Numbered from the stretch's first letter, positions 36,054 through 45,212 are shown. The stretch is DNA of 64,000 nucleotides from MPNO01 sp965200535 (GCA_965200535.1 CBDAUF010000001.1:1054001-1118000); one strand, 5' to 3'. Notes: generated by a model from the sequence alone, not told the origin. Made by a program: numbers and translations.

Positions 36054-36638
36054 CTACGGCGGGGAAGGGTTCTCGCGGCGTGTCGGCGCGGCGGGCTCCG
36101 ACAGGGCCTCGACGGCTTCCCTCGGCGTCGCGGCGTAGTGGAAGAAATCGCGCGCCGCGGGCTCGACGAAGCCGTGAACGACGATACGGTCCACAAGCGC
36201 ATCGAGGTCGTCCCAGTACCCGTCGACGCTGACCAGCACCATCTTGCGGCGATGCAGGCGGAGCTGGCGCCAGGTGACGAACTCGACCAGTTCGTCGAGC
36301 GTGCCGAGGCCGCCCGGCAGGGCGCAGGCCGCATCGACCATGTCGAACATCAGCTTCTTGCGCTCGTGCATGCCCGGCACCACGCGCAGGTCGGTAATCC
36401 CGGCGTGCGCGACTTCGCGCTCGTGCAGGAAGGACGGGATGACGCCGACGACCTCGCCGCCGGCGGCAAGCGCCGCGTCGGCCAGGACACCCATCAGCCC
36501 GACACGGCCGCCGCCGTAGACGATCCGGATACCGGCGCGGGCGAGGCGTTCCCCCAACTCCCGCGCCGCTTCGGCGTAACGCGGCGAGACGCCCGGCGAC
36601 GAACCGCAGAAAACGGCGACGGACCTGATCGCGGACAT
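36054..36638 (-). CDS. LOG family protein (putative nucleoside 5'-monophosphate phosphoribohydrolase)
   Basis: The 194 residues have the Rossmann-like lysine-decarboxylase-like fold of LONELY GUY proteins, which release a free base from nucleoside monophosphates. Family motifs are VAVFCGSSPG at the N-terminus, VYGGGRVGLMG, and the catalytic PGGLGTLDEL preceded by MHERKKLMF. Although related enzymes activate cytokinins in plants, bacterial homologues are often general nucleotide salvage proteins. It stands alone upstream of icd on the same strand. Confidence 0.9.
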   Translation of the reverse strand: MSAIRSVAVFCGSSPGVSPRYAEAARELGERLARAGIRIVYGGGRVGLMGVLADAALAAGGEVVGVIPSFLHEREVAHAGITDLRVVPGMHERKKLMFDMVDAACALPGGLGTLDELVEFVTWRQLRLHRRKMVLVSVDGYWDDLDALVDRIVVHGFVEPAARDFFHYAATPREAVEALSEPAAPTRRENPSPP

Positions 36639-36936
36639 TCCGGACCGGTTACGGCGTTATCGAACCGTTGGGCAGGATGCCGGCAAGTGCGGACCCGTGC
36701 CCGCGCGACCCGGCGATAACGCCGCAGGCGATGCGTGCGCCTCCCCTGCCGCACCCGCCGTCCGGGAGGCGGCGGCAAACGCGAAACAGGCCGACGGGAC
36801 GGCGACGCTGCCCGGTCTCATCGACGTTTCCTCCATGCCGTTGACAGTCCGGGCTGCGGGCGGCCGGTCGGCGTCGGCGGAGCCGCGGTGAACGGGGCGC
36901 ATTCTGGGGAGGCGGACCGCGGCCGGCAAGCGGTTC
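36639..36936. other. Non-coding spacer, nothing recognised
   Basis: This GC-rich 298-bp gap lies between the LOG gene start and the IalB-family gene stop. Short open frames on both strands lack family resemblance and ribosome sites. It presumably contains the promoter of the LOG gene. Confidence 0.5.
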
Positions 36937-37530
36937 TCAAAGCGGCCGGATCTTACAGGCCTTGCTGGCGGCGCGATAGGCCCTGGTGAAGCCGGTCAGC
37001 GAATAGGTGTCGGTCGTCAGAGTGTTGCGCGTCGAGCGGCCGCGGACGGTCATCTTGCCGCTCCGGATCAACGCCTTGACGATCGCCCGGTCGGTCTTTT
37101 CGTCCTTGGCCCATGCCGTGTCGCCGTGGGTGAACAGGGCGAACTTGTTCCCGTCGATATCGATCTGGACCTCGCTGCCCTTCTTGTAGACGTAGCCGGC
37201 GGTGAGGCTGGCCACATCCCGCTCCTTTTCTCCCGGACGGTGGGTCACCTGGAGGTAGGTCTTGCCGCGCCGCTTGTACTTGCCGCGGCTCTGCTCGGGC
37301 GCGCCGTGGACGAAGCAGACGCGCTTCTTGCCATCGCCGGCCCGGTAGCCTCCCCAGATATCGGTCCCGCCGACCCGCTTGGGTTCGGCGGCCGAGACCG
37401 CCGCCGCGGCAACCACGGCAACGGCGACCGTGGCCGCCGAGGCCGCCGCGGCGCTGAAGATGGTTCGCGCGCCGTCCTCCGCCGGAGGGCGGAGATTTGG
37501 CGGGGCCTCGGAATCACATCGAACCGTCAT
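36937..37530 (-). CDS. Invasion-associated locus B (IalB) family protein
   Basis: The 197-residue exported protein has an Ala-rich hydrophobic signal segment at about residues 23-48 and a mature IalB-type domain (DKKCFVH-like GKKRVCFVHGAPEQSRGKY, YVYKKGSEVQIDIDGNKFAL, FTHGDTAWAKDEKTDRAIV). IalB proteins are widespread periplasmic or envelope proteins of Alphaproteobacteria; the name derives from Bartonella and does not imply virulence here. The N-terminal 22 residues are poorly conserved, so the start is uncertain. It overlaps the upstream RNA methyltransferase gene (ATGA). Confidence 0.82.
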   Translation of the reverse strand: MTVRCDSEAPPNLRPPAEDGARTIFSAAAASAATVAVAVVAAAAVSAAEPKRVGGTDIWGGYRAGDGKKRVCFVHGAPEQSRGKYKRRGKTYLQVTHRPGEKERDVASLTAGYVYKKGSEVQIDIDGNKFALFTHGDTAWAKDEKTDRAIVKALIRSGKMTVRGRSTRNTLTTDTYSLTGFTRAYRAASKACKIRPL

Positions 37531-38081
37531 GCCGAAACGCTTCTCCGGCCGGCCTGTTTTTTCTTCCACACCGGCTCGCCGAACACGTGCGGCGGCAGTG
37601 CCTCGACCGGACCGTTCGGCGCAACCGGCCGCGCACCGAAACGGCGGAGGGAGATCATCCTGTCGTACATCACGACGGCGCCCGCCGCCGCTAGGTTGAG
37701 CGAAAAACGGGTCGGGATCCGCACCATGAAATCGCAGCACTCCACCATGGAGTCCGACAGGCTGCCGCGCTCCATGCCGAGCACGTAGGCGGCCCGTCTC
37801 GGATGGCGGAAACTCGGAAGGTCGACCGCCCGGTCGTCGAGTTCCACCCCGACCACCGCGCAGCCCCTCGGCAGCATCAAGGTCTCGACCGAATCGAAGG
37901 CGTACAGCGGTATCTCGTTGGGCGCGTTGGAGGTGTCCGCCTGCCCGCCTTCCGCCGGGGAATAGGCCGCGGCGACGGTAAAGCAGAAGCTTGCCGAGAA
38001 GGCATGGGCGGACCGGAACAGGTTGCCCACGTTCATCGCCTTGCTGACGCCCTCGACGCCGATCCCGAAATATCCCCGCAT
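37527..38081 (-). CDS. TrmH/SpoU-family RNA methyltransferase
   Basis: The 184 residues show the SPOUT knotted methyltransferase fold: N-terminal KAMNVGNLFRSAHAF (motif 1), AAYVLGMERGSLSD (motif 2) and IPTRFSLNLAAAGAVVMYDR (motif 3), which binds SAM. It probably 2'-O-methylates a tRNA or rRNA ribose. I chose ATG at 38081; a TTG 12 codons upstream is possible but less likely. Stop overlaps the IalB-family start. Confidence 0.85.
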   Translation of the reverse strand: MRGYFGIGVEGVSKAMNVGNLFRSAHAFSASFCFTVAAAYSPAEGGQADTSNAPNEIPLYAFDSVETLMLPRGCAVVGVELDDRAVDLPSFRHPRRAAYVLGMERGSLSDSMVECCDFMVRIPTRFSLNLAAAGAVVMYDRMISLRRFGARPVAPNGPVEALPPHVFGEPVWKKKQAGRRSVSA

Positions 38082-38169
38082 GCGAAAGATGTAGGAAACC
38101 GCACGGGGCGACCGCAACCCCCTTCGGCGCCGGTTTCCCGGAATGCGGCTTCGGCCGCGGTCGGAGACG

Positions 38170-38928
38170 TCAGTTGACGTTGGCCGCCTCGCCCAGCGTC
38201 GGGCCGATTTCGCGGTTGATGACGAGATCCGCGATACCGTCGAGATCGGTGGCTTCCCGATTGAGGATGACGAGCTGCGCGCCGGACTCCTTGGCGAGCA
38301 CCGGAAACCCCGCCGCGGGATAGACGACGAGCGAGGAGCCGACGGCGAGGAAGGCGTCGCACGCCAGCGTCTCGCGCCGCGCGCGCTTCATCTCCCGCTC
38401 CGGCATGGCCTGGCCGAAGGAAATCGTCGCCGCCTTCACCGGAGCGCCGCACGCCGCGCAGTCCGGCGGCGCGCCGTCGCGTTCGAAGGCGTCCCTGATC
38501 GGCCCGAGTTCGTAGCGCGCCTCGCAAGCCACGCATTTTGCGTAGCTGCCGTTGCCATGCAATTCGATCACCTTTTCCGCAGGCACGCCGGACGCCTGGT
38601 GCAGGTTGTCGATATTCTGGGTGATGACGCTCGACACCTTGCCGACCCTGACCAGTTTGGCGACCGCCCGGTGGCCCCGGTTGGGCGTGGCGTCGACGAT
38701 GTCCCGGTCGATCTCGAACTTGCGCCGCCACGCTTCCGCGCGCGCTTCGGCGGACGCGATGAAGTCTTGGTAGTAGATCGGCGTCGTCCGCGCCCAGATG
38801 CCGGTCGGGCTGCGGAAGTCGGGAATGCCCGATTCGGTGGAGATCCCGGCGCCGGTGAAGACGACCACCCGGCGCGCCTGTTCTATCGTCTCGGCGAGAC
38901 GCTCGATATCGGCGCGCGCGTTATCCAC
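38170..38928 (-). CDS. NAD-dependent protein deacylase, SIR2 family (CobB-like)
   Basis: Sirtuins remove acyl groups from protein lysines using NAD. The 252-residue protein carries the NAD-binding GAGIS (26-30), TQNIDNLH (103-110), catalytic His124 in ELHGN, and a zinc ribbon with Cys132, Cys135, Cys157 and Cys160. The start is GTG at 38928, one base after the stop of the upstream CMD-family gene. The same-strand chain acetoacetyl-CoA synthetase, CMD protein, sirtuin suggests control of the synthetase by lysine deacetylation. Confidence 0.93.
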   Translation of the reverse strand: MDNARADIERLAETIEQARRVVVFTGAGISTESGIPDFRSPTGIWARTTPIYYQDFIASAEARAEAWRRKFEIDRDIVDATPNRGHRAVAKLVRVGKVSSVITQNIDNLHQASGVPAEKVIELHGNGSYAKCVACEARYELGPIRDAFERDGAPPDCAACGAPVKAATISFGQAMPEREMKRARRETLACDAFLAVGSSLVVYPAAGFPVLAKESGAQLVILNREATDLDGIADLVINREIGPTLGEAANVN

Positions 38929-38929
38929 C

Positions 38930-39274
38930 TCAGCCGCCTGCGAACTGGTCGTAGGCGGCCAGCGCGTCCGCGCCGTAGACGGTTGCCGGACCGCCGCCCA
39001 TTTCGACCGCGACGCCGATTGTCTCGGCCATCTCCTCGCGCGTCGCGCCGTGCCTGACCGCGGAGCGGACGTGGAAGACGATGCAGCCCTCGCAGCGGGT
39101 AACGATGGCGATCGCGGTGGCCATCAACTCCTTGGTCTTGGCGTCGAGCGCCCCGTCCTTGGACGCCGCCCCCATCAGGTCGCGGAACGCGCGCATCTGG
39201 CTGGGCGCCGCCTTGAACAGGTTGCCGGCCCGCGCGTCGACGCCGCCGGCGAGCGCCTTGTAGTCCTTGCTCAT
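38930..39274 (-). CDS. Carboxymuconolactone decarboxylase / AhpD-like family protein
   Basis: The 114-residue helical protein has the family core with a redox-type CxxC and downstream His (TRCEGCIVFH), typical of AhpD-like alkylhydroperoxidases, followed by AVRHGATREEMAETI. It may act as a small peroxidase or thiol oxidoreductase. It sits between acetoacetyl-CoA synthetase and the sirtuin with gaps of 12 and 1 bp, so it is probably co-transcribed. GAGGA precedes the ATG. Confidence 0.88.
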   Translation of the reverse strand: MSKDYKALAGGVDARAGNLFKAAPSQMRAFRDLMGAASKDGALDAKTKELMATAIAIVTRCEGCIVFHVRSAVRHGATREEMAETIGVAVEMGGGPATVYGADALAAYDQFAGG

Positions 39275-39286
39275 CGCATCCTCCCG

Positions 39287-41239
39287 TCAGACAGCGACCT
39301 CGCTGCGGTCGCGAAAATGATCCAGCGCTTCCGGGTTGGCCAGCGCCTCGATATTCCGGACCGGTTCCCCGTGCACGATGGAGCGCACGGCGAGTTCGAC
39401 GATTTTGCCGCTCTTGGTCCGGGGAATGTCGGGCACCGCCACCACCCGCGCCGGGACGTGGCGCGGCGTCGCTCCGCTGCGTATCCGGCTCTTGATCTTC
39501 CCGATCAGGCGATCGTCCAGCACATGGCCGGAAGCGAGTTTGACGAACAGCACCACCCGCACGTCGTCCTGCCAGTTCTGGCCGATGGCGAGGCCTTCCT
39601 CGACCTCGTCGAGCTGTTCCACCTGCCGGTAGATCTCGGCCGTTCCGATCCTGACCCCGCCAGGGTTGAGGACAGCGTCGGACCGCCCGTAGATGATCAT
39701 CCCCCCGTGTTCGGTGATCTCGGCGTAGTCGCCGTGGCACCACACGCCGGGGAAGCGCTCGAAATAGGCGGAGCGGTAACGGCTGCCGTCAGCGTCGTTC
39801 CAGAACATCGCCGGCATGGCGGGAAACGGGCCGGCGCAGACCAGTTCGCCCTTCTCGCCGCTGACGGGGCGGCCGGCATCGTCGAAGACCTTGACGTCCA
39901 TGCCGAGCCCGAGCGCCTGGATCTCCCCCCGCCTGACCGGCGCGGTCGGATTGCCGAGGACGAAGCACGAGACGATATCCGTCCCGCCGGAGATCGACGA
40001 CAGGCAGATATCCGCCTTGATGGAACGGTAGACGAAGTCGAAGCTCTCCGGCACCAGGGGCGAGCCGGTCGACATCATCGTGCGGAGCGGTCCTAGGTCG
40101 TGGCTCTCGATCGGGGCGAGACCCGATTTCTTGACCGCGTCGATGTACTTCGCCGAGGTCCCGAAATGCGTCATGCCCGCCTCGTCGGCGAAGTCGAACA
40201 GCGCCTCGGGCCCGGGGTGGAACACCGAGCCGTCATAGAGCAGCGCCGCCGCTCCCGCCGCCAGCGTCGAGGTCAGCCAGTTCCACATCATCCAACCGAG
40301 CGTGGTCGCGTAGAACACCCGGTCGCCGGGTTTGACGTCGGTGTGCAGCACATGCTCCTTCAGATGCTGCAGCAGCGTTCCCCCGGCGCCGTGGACGATG
40401 CACTTGGGGGTGCCGGTCGTCCCCGACGAAAAGAGGATGTAGAGCGGGTGGTCGAAGGGAAGCTGCCGGAAGGCGATCTCCCCGGCGCGGTACGGCGCGA
40501 CGGTATCGGCGAGAGTCTTCGCGAGCGGCAGGCCGTCAAGATCGGGATCGTCGTCGAGGCAGGGAACGACGATCACCGCCTCCACGGAGGGCAGGCGGCG
40601 GAGCGCCTCGCGGACACGGCCGAGCGACTCGATAGGCTTGCCGTTATAGCTGTAACCGTCGGCGGTAATCAGGATCTTGGGCTCGATCTGGCCGAACCGG
40701 TCGAGCATGCCGTTGACGCCGAAATCCGGCGAGCAGGACGACCAGACGGCGCCGATGCTGGACGCCGCGAGCATCGCGGCGATCGCCTCGGGAATGTTGG
40801 GAAGAAAGCCGGCCACCCGGTCGCCGGCGCCGACGCCGGCCGCATCGAACGCCTGCGCGAGCCGGGAAACCAGGTCGTACAGCTCGGCGCGGTCGACCGT
40901 CCGGCTCGCCCCGTCCTCGCGGCGGAATATCAGGGCGGGCGCCGCATCCCGCCGGCGCAGGAGGTTTTCGGCGAAGTTGAGCCGGGCGTCCGGGAACCAG
41001 CGCGCCCCCGGCATCCTGTCGCCGTCGGCGAGGACTGTGTCGCCGCGGGCCTCCGCGACCACGCCGGTGAAATCCCAGACCGAGGTCCAGAACATCTCCC
41101 TGTGCTCCACCGACCAGCGGTGCAGCGCGGGATAATCCGGGAAGGCGAGCCCGTGCCGGTCCTTCAGCATCGCCAGATAGCGGGTGAGGTTCGCGCCCCG
41201 GATGCGTTCCGGCGGCGGCGTCCATAGCGGCTCGTTCAA
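39287..41239 (-). CDS. Acetoacetyl-CoA synthetase (acetoacetate--CoA ligase)
   Basis: This AMP-forming ligase activates acetoacetate for re-entry into central metabolism or polyhydroxybutyrate synthesis. The 650 residues show WTSVWDFTGVVAE and RWFPDARLNFAENLL typical of the acetoacetate subgroup, the P-loop-like LFSSGTTGTPKCIVHG, and the C-terminal PRTKSGKIVEL with Lys612 at the position acetylated in related synthetases. The start is TTG (41239) with AAAGGA about 7 bases upstream. It heads the chain with the CMD protein and the sirtuin. Confidence 0.94.
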   Translation of the reverse strand: MNEPLWTPPPERIRGANLTRYLAMLKDRHGLAFPDYPALHRWSVEHREMFWTSVWDFTGVVAEARGDTVLADGDRMPGARWFPDARLNFAENLLRRRDAAPALIFRREDGASRTVDRAELYDLVSRLAQAFDAAGVGAGDRVAGFLPNIPEAIAAMLAASSIGAVWSSCSPDFGVNGMLDRFGQIEPKILITADGYSYNGKPIESLGRVREALRRLPSVEAVIVVPCLDDDPDLDGLPLAKTLADTVAPYRAGEIAFRQLPFDHPLYILFSSGTTGTPKCIVHGAGGTLLQHLKEHVLHTDVKPGDRVFYATTLGWMMWNWLTSTLAAGAAALLYDGSVFHPGPEALFDFADEAGMTHFGTSAKYIDAVKKSGLAPIESHDLGPLRTMMSTGSPLVPESFDFVYRSIKADICLSSISGGTDIVSCFVLGNPTAPVRRGEIQALGLGMDVKVFDDAGRPVSGEKGELVCAGPFPAMPAMFWNDADGSRYRSAYFERFPGVWCHGDYAEITEHGGMIIYGRSDAVLNPGGVRIGTAEIYRQVEQLDEVEEGLAIGQNWQDDVRVVLFVKLASGHVLDDRLIGKIKSRIRSGATPRHVPARVVAVPDIPRTKSGKIVELAVRSIVHGEPVRNIEALANPEALDHFRDRSEVAV

Positions 41240-41290
41240 CGGGCGTCCTTTCCTCGGGCGCGGCTATCTCGCGCGGTCGCCGCCGCCGCG

Positions 41291-42109
41291 TCAACCCCGC
41301 GGACGGAGGCGAACCGCCCGCGACGCGAGGCGCGGAAACCACGCCTTGCGCCACATCAGCCACCGCTGATGCAGGGGCGCGACGGTGATTTCCTCGCGCC
41401 CGCCGATGATCCCGCGGAGGATGCGCCGCGCGACCCGGGACGGGTCCATCCCGGCCGCCAACGCCGGATCCATGCGTCCATACCGGCTGCCGTCGCCGCG
41501 CAGTGCGTTGATCGAGATCCGTGTCCTGACGCCGCCGAGCACCACGAGCAGCACGCCGATGCCGTCGCGGTGCATCTCTGCGCGCAGCGCATCGAACAGG
41601 CCGTGGAGCGCCTTCTTGGACGCGTTGTAGCCCGAGCGGTAGGGGGAGGAGTAGTAGGCCGCGATGCTGGAGATCACGACAATTCGCCCGCCGCCGCCCT
41701 CGGCCATCGCCGGCGCGACCGCCCTGGTCAATGCAAGCGGTCCGAAAAAATTGACCTCGAACAGCCGTCGATAGACGTCGATCCCGGCGTCGGCAACCAG
41801 CGCCCGCTGGGTCTGCCCGGCATTGTGGACCAGGATATCGACCTGGCCCTCGCGGCGCGCGACGTCTGCGACCGCCGCCTCGATCGAGGCCGGATCGGCG
41901 AGGTCCATCGGCACCGCCCTCGCCCGGGCGCCGCCGTCGGCGAGCGCTGCGGCGACGCGGGCGAGCTCGTCGGCGCGGCGGGCCGACAGGATCAGGTGCG
42001 CGCCGGCGGCCGCGAAGGCGCGGGCGAGGGCTTCGCCCAGCCCGCCCGAGGCGCCGGTGATCCAGACCGTCTCGCCGTCGACGCGGCGCTTGCCACCCAT
42101 CTGGCGCAT
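41291..42109 (-). CDS. Short-chain dehydrogenase/reductase (SDR) family protein
   Basis: The 272-residue classical SDR has the cofactor loop TGASGGLGEALA (about 18-29), NAG (HNAGQTQ), catalytic Ser in VISSIAAYYSS, and YxxxK as YNASKKA. The C-terminal WLMWRKAWFPRL is a hydrophobic tail seen in membrane-associated DHRS7-like SDRs. Substrate unknown. It is divergent from the EamA array, with a 112-bp spacer. Confidence 0.87.
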   Translation of the reverse strand: MRQMGGKRRVDGETVWITGASGGLGEALARAFAAAGAHLILSARRADELARVAAALADGGARARAVPMDLADPASIEAAVADVARREGQVDILVHNAGQTQRALVADAGIDVYRRLFEVNFFGPLALTRAVAPAMAEGGGGRIVVISSIAAYYSSPYRSGYNASKKALHGLFDALRAEMHRDGIGVLLVVLGGVRTRISINALRGDGSRYGRMDPALAAGMDPSRVARRILRGIIGGREEITVAPLHQRWLMWRKAWFPRLASRAVRLRPRG

Positions 42110-42221
42110 CCCTGCAATGCCGGTCGGCAGGTGTTCGCCTGCGCCGCCGCGGGCATGATAGAGACTATAGCGGGCCAGCGCCCGGGCCGCGGGACCAAGC
42201 GGCGCGATACGGAAAACCGAT

Positions 42222-43133
42222 TTGACTCATCCCGGCCGTCTGGCCTTCGCGCGATTTCACGATCTTCCGGACGCCGTGCGCGCCGCGTCGTGGTTCGTAT
42301 GCGCCGGCACGCTCTTCATTGTGATGATGGCGATATCCCGGCTGATCACCGACGAGCTGGACGTCCTGCTGGTGGTCTTCTGGCGCGCCGTCTTCGGCCT
42401 GCTGTTCATGGCCCCGTGGCTCGCGCGGCACGGGCGAAGCGCGCTGGCGACGCGCAGGCTGGGCTATCACGGACTCCGCACCGCCCTCAATTACGGCGGC
42501 CTCCTGTGCACGTTCTACGCCGTCACCCTGCTGCCGATCGCCGACATCACGGCCATCACGTTCATTCGGCCGGTGGCCGCCACCCTGCTCGCCATCGCGA
42601 TCCTCGGCGAGCCTTCGCGGGCGAGGCGCTGGATCGCCATCGCCGTCGGGCTGGCCGGTGCGGCGATCATCGTCCGCCCCGGTTTCGAGCAACTCAACCC
42701 GGGCGTCCTCCTCGTGTTCGGGCTGGTTCTGGTCGGGGCGGTGCACGCGATCCTCGCGCGCTATATCGTCCGCTACGACTCGCCGGACACGATGGCGATG
42801 TACATGGTGCTGTTCCTGCTGGTGTTTTCGTCCGGCCCCGCGATCGCGGTCTGGGAATGGCCGCACCTCGACCATCTTCCCTATCTGGTCGCGATCGGCG
42901 CCTGCGGCACCTACAGCCAGCGCTGCCTTGCCCGCGCGTTCCATGCGGCCGACGCCTCGGTGGTGGTTTCTTTCGACTATCTCCGCCTGCCGATCGCCGC
43001 CGCCGTGGGATTCCTGTTCTTCGCGGAGATTCCCGATGTCTGGGTCTGGGTCGGCGCCGGGGTGATCTGCTGCTCGTCGATCCTGCTGGCGCGGGGCGAA
43101 GCGGCGGCCGGGCGCGGCGGCGGCCGGCGATGA
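42222..43133 (+). CDS. EamA/DMT family transporter 1
   Basis: This inner-membrane permease has about ten membrane segments and two EamA repeats (303 residues), a family that exports amino acids, nucleosides and other metabolites. Family-typical blocks include TAITFIRPVAATLLAIAILGE in the first repeat and SFDYLRLPIAAAVGFLFFAE in the second. The start is TTG at 42222: no ATG or GTG lies between it and the in-frame TAG. First of three EamA genes joined by ATGA overlaps. Substrate cannot be inferred. Confidence 0.88.
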   Translation: MTHPGRLAFARFHDLPDAVRAASWFVCAGTLFIVMMAISRLITDELDVLLVVFWRAVFGLLFMAPWLARHGRSALATRRLGYHGLRTALNYGGLLCTFYAVTLLPIADITAITFIRPVAATLLAIAILGEPSRARRWIAIAVGLAGAAIIVRPGFEQLNPGVLLVFGLVLVGAVHAILARYIVRYDSPDTMAMYMVLFLLVFSSGPAIAVWEWPHLDHLPYLVAIGACGTYSQRCLARAFHAADASVVVSFDYLRLPIAAAVGFLFFAEIPDVWVWVGAGVICCSSILLARGEAAAGRGGGRR

Positions 43134-44053
43134 CCGGGTTTCGCGCCATCCGGGCCCCGTTCGAGAGCCTGCCGGGAGCGCTCCGGGGTGCGCTCTGGAT
43201 GCTGCTCGCCGCCGCCTTCTTCTCGGCGATGACAGCCTGCATCCGCTATCTCTCGGAAATCGGCTTCCACCCGCTGATGACCTCCTTCTACCGCAGCGTC
43301 ATCGGCATTGCGCTCCTGCTGCCCTTCGTTCTCAGACGCGGCACCGCCGGGCTGCGCACCAAGCGGCACGGTCTTTTCCTGTTCCGCGGACTGGCCTCGG
43401 CGATGGCGCAGGCCGCCTTTTTTGTCTCCGTCGCAATCCTGCCGCTGGCAGACGCGGTCTCCCTCACCTTCACCGCACCCCTGTTCGGCGCGCTGCTGGC
43501 GGTCGTCTTCCTGGGCGAGATCGTGGACATGCGGCGGGCGGGCGTCCTGCTTGTCGGGTTCCTCGGCGTACTGATCATCCTGCGTCCGGGCTTCAAGGAC
43601 GTGGACTGGCAGTTCCTCATGCCGCTGGTCGCCGCGTTCGGCATGGGGCTCATCTGGGTACTCGTGAAGCAGTTGTCCGCGACCGAGCCGACCGACCGCA
43701 TCGTCTTCTACATGATCGCCTACACCGTGCCGGTCAGTTTCGCGATGGCCCTGTTCGTCTGGCAGACGCCGACCCTCGAACACCTGTTCTGGCTGGCGGT
43801 CACCGCCGCGGTCGCCAATGCCGGCCAGTTTGCCATGACCAACAGCTACCGCGCCGCCGAGGCGACAGCGGTTTTTCCGTTCGATTTCGCGCGCCTGCCG
43901 CTGACCGCCTTCCTCGCCTATCTCGTCTTCGCCCAGGGGCTCGACCTCTGGACCTGGCTCGGGGCGCTGGTGATCTTCTGCGCCTCGGCGCACCAGATGC
44001 GCGCAGAGTCCCGGCGCCGGCCGGACGCCGGGCGGGCCCGGGGGGAGGAATGA
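43130..44053 (+). CDS. EamA/DMT family transporter 2
   Basis: This 307-residue EamA permease is similar in layout to its neighbours: GALWMLLAAAFFSAMTACIRY in segment 1, LADAVSLTFTAPLFGALLAV and GVLIILRPGF in the first repeat, FDFARLPLTAFLAYLVFAQ in the second. It starts inside the stop of transporter 1 and ends overlapping transporter 3. The resemblance to transporter 3 (shared N-terminal GALW and FRY/FYR segments) suggests tandem duplication. Confidence 0.88.
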   Translation: MTGFRAIRAPFESLPGALRGALWMLLAAAFFSAMTACIRYLSEIGFHPLMTSFYRSVIGIALLLPFVLRRGTAGLRTKRHGLFLFRGLASAMAQAAFFVSVAILPLADAVSLTFTAPLFGALLAVVFLGEIVDMRRAGVLLVGFLGVLIILRPGFKDVDWQFLMPLVAAFGMGLIWVLVKQLSATEPTDRIVFYMIAYTVPVSFAMALFVWQTPTLEHLFWLAVTAAVANAGQFAMTNSYRAAEATAVFPFDFARLPLTAFLAYLVFAQGLDLWTWLGALVIFCASAHQMRAESRRRPDAGRARGEE

Positions 44054-44925
44054 CAGGAGGCTCGCTTCGCGCCCTCCCGGCAAACGCCCAGGGCGCGCTC
44101 TGGATCCTTGTCGGTTCGCTGTTCTTTTCGGCCAACGACGCGGTCGTGAAGACGCTGGGCGCCGAGTTCCATCCGATCCAGATGGCGCTCTTTCGCTACG
44201 CCATCGGCATTGTGCTGCTGCTGCCGTGGTTCCTGAAAGCGGGGAGCGATGCCTGGCGCACCCGCCGCCTCGGCCTTCATTTCACGCGCTCGATCATTGC
44301 AGGGATCGGCCAGGCGGCGGTCTACTACGCGGTCATCCACCTCTTCCTCGCCGACGCCACCGCGGTCGCCTTCAGCCGGCCCCTGTTTCTGACCTTGCTG
44401 GCGGTGCTGATCCTCGGCGAAACCGTGGACTGGCGGAGATGGGCGGCGACCGCCTTCGGCTTCCTCGGCGTTCTCGTGATGGTGCGCCCGGGCGAAACCG
44501 GGTTCGACGTCGCCTGGCTGGTCGCGGTGGTTGCCGCGGTGCTGTTTGCGCTCGGCATCATGTTTATCCGGAGCCTGTCGAGCACCGAACCGGTCATCCG
44601 GATCCTCTTCTATTACCACGCGTTCGGAATCGTCCTGTTCGCCGGACCGAGCGCGGCGGTGTGGCAGCCGCCCGAGGCGGGCCAGTTCGCCATGCTGGCG
44701 CTGATCGGGGCGCTGACCTGCGCCGGCATGGTCTGCTTCGTCAAGGGTTTCAGCATCGGCGAGGCGAGCTTCGTCGGGCCGTTCGAATATCTGCGCCTGA
44801 TCTACGCCGCGCTGATCGGTTACTACATGTTTGCCGAGATTCCCTCGGTCTGGACCGGCGCGGGAGCCGTCATGATCATCGCCAGCGCACTCTATATCGC
44901 CCGCACCAACCCTCCGCGGCCCTAA
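44050..44925 (+). CDS. EamA/DMT family transporter 3
   Basis: The 291-residue EamA permease begins GALWILVGSLFFSANDAVVK and contains ADATAVAFSRPLFLTLLAVL, GVLVMVRPGE and FEYLRLIYAALIGYYMFAE. It is the last of the three translationally coupled permeases and overlaps the converging pterin dehydratase gene by four bases. Three paralogues in one operon may each serve a different substrate or form mixed dimers. Confidence 0.88.
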   Translation: MTGGSLRALPANAQGALWILVGSLFFSANDAVVKTLGAEFHPIQMALFRYAIGIVLLLPWFLKAGSDAWRTRRLGLHFTRSIIAGIGQAAVYYAVIHLFLADATAVAFSRPLFLTLLAVLILGETVDWRRWAATAFGFLGVLVMVRPGETGFDVAWLVAVVAAVLFALGIMFIRSLSSTEPVIRILFYYHAFGIVLFAGPSAAVWQPPEAGQFAMLALIGALTCAGMVCFVKGFSIGEASFVGPFEYLRLIYAALIGYYMFAEIPSVWTGAGAVMIIASALYIARTNPPRP

Positions 44926-45212
44926 CCCGCGACGCTGTCGATGAATTTCGCGAGGTCGATATCGCGCTGGCTGAGGCCGCCGGCGTCGTGGGTCGACAGC
45001 GTGATCTCGACCCGGTTGTAGACGTTGAACCATTCCGGGTGGTGGTCCGCCCGCTCCGCCGCCAGGGCGACCCGGCCCATGAAGCCGAACGCCTCGTTGA
45101 AATCGCCGAACGCGAAGGTCTTGCGGATCGCGTCCCGGCCATCGACCTCGTCCCAGCCGTCGAGCGCGGCGAGCGCCGCCTCGCGTTCGGTTCCGCCCAG
45201 TTTCTCGAGCAT
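44922..45212 (-). CDS. Pterin-4a-carbinolamine dehydratase
   Basis: The small 96-residue enzyme dehydrates 4a-hydroxytetrahydropterin, the by-product of aromatic amino acid hydroxylases. The active-site motif is HHPEWFNVYNRVEITLSTHD, with the two catalytic histidines followed by Pro-Glu-Trp. ATG at 45212 has a GGGGGAG ribosome site. No phenylalanine hydroxylase gene is present in the window, so its partner pathway is unclear. Confidence 0.93.
   Translation of the reverse strand: MLEKLGGTEREAALAALDGWDEVDGRDAIRKTFAFGDFNEAFGFMGRVALAAERADHHPEWFNVYNRVEITLSTHDAGGLSQRDIDLAKFIDSVAG

Noticed and set aside
36657..36929. A 90-codon minus-strand frame in the spacer before the LOG gene
   Set aside because: Low-complexity Ala/Pro/Arg composition, no ribosome site and no family match.
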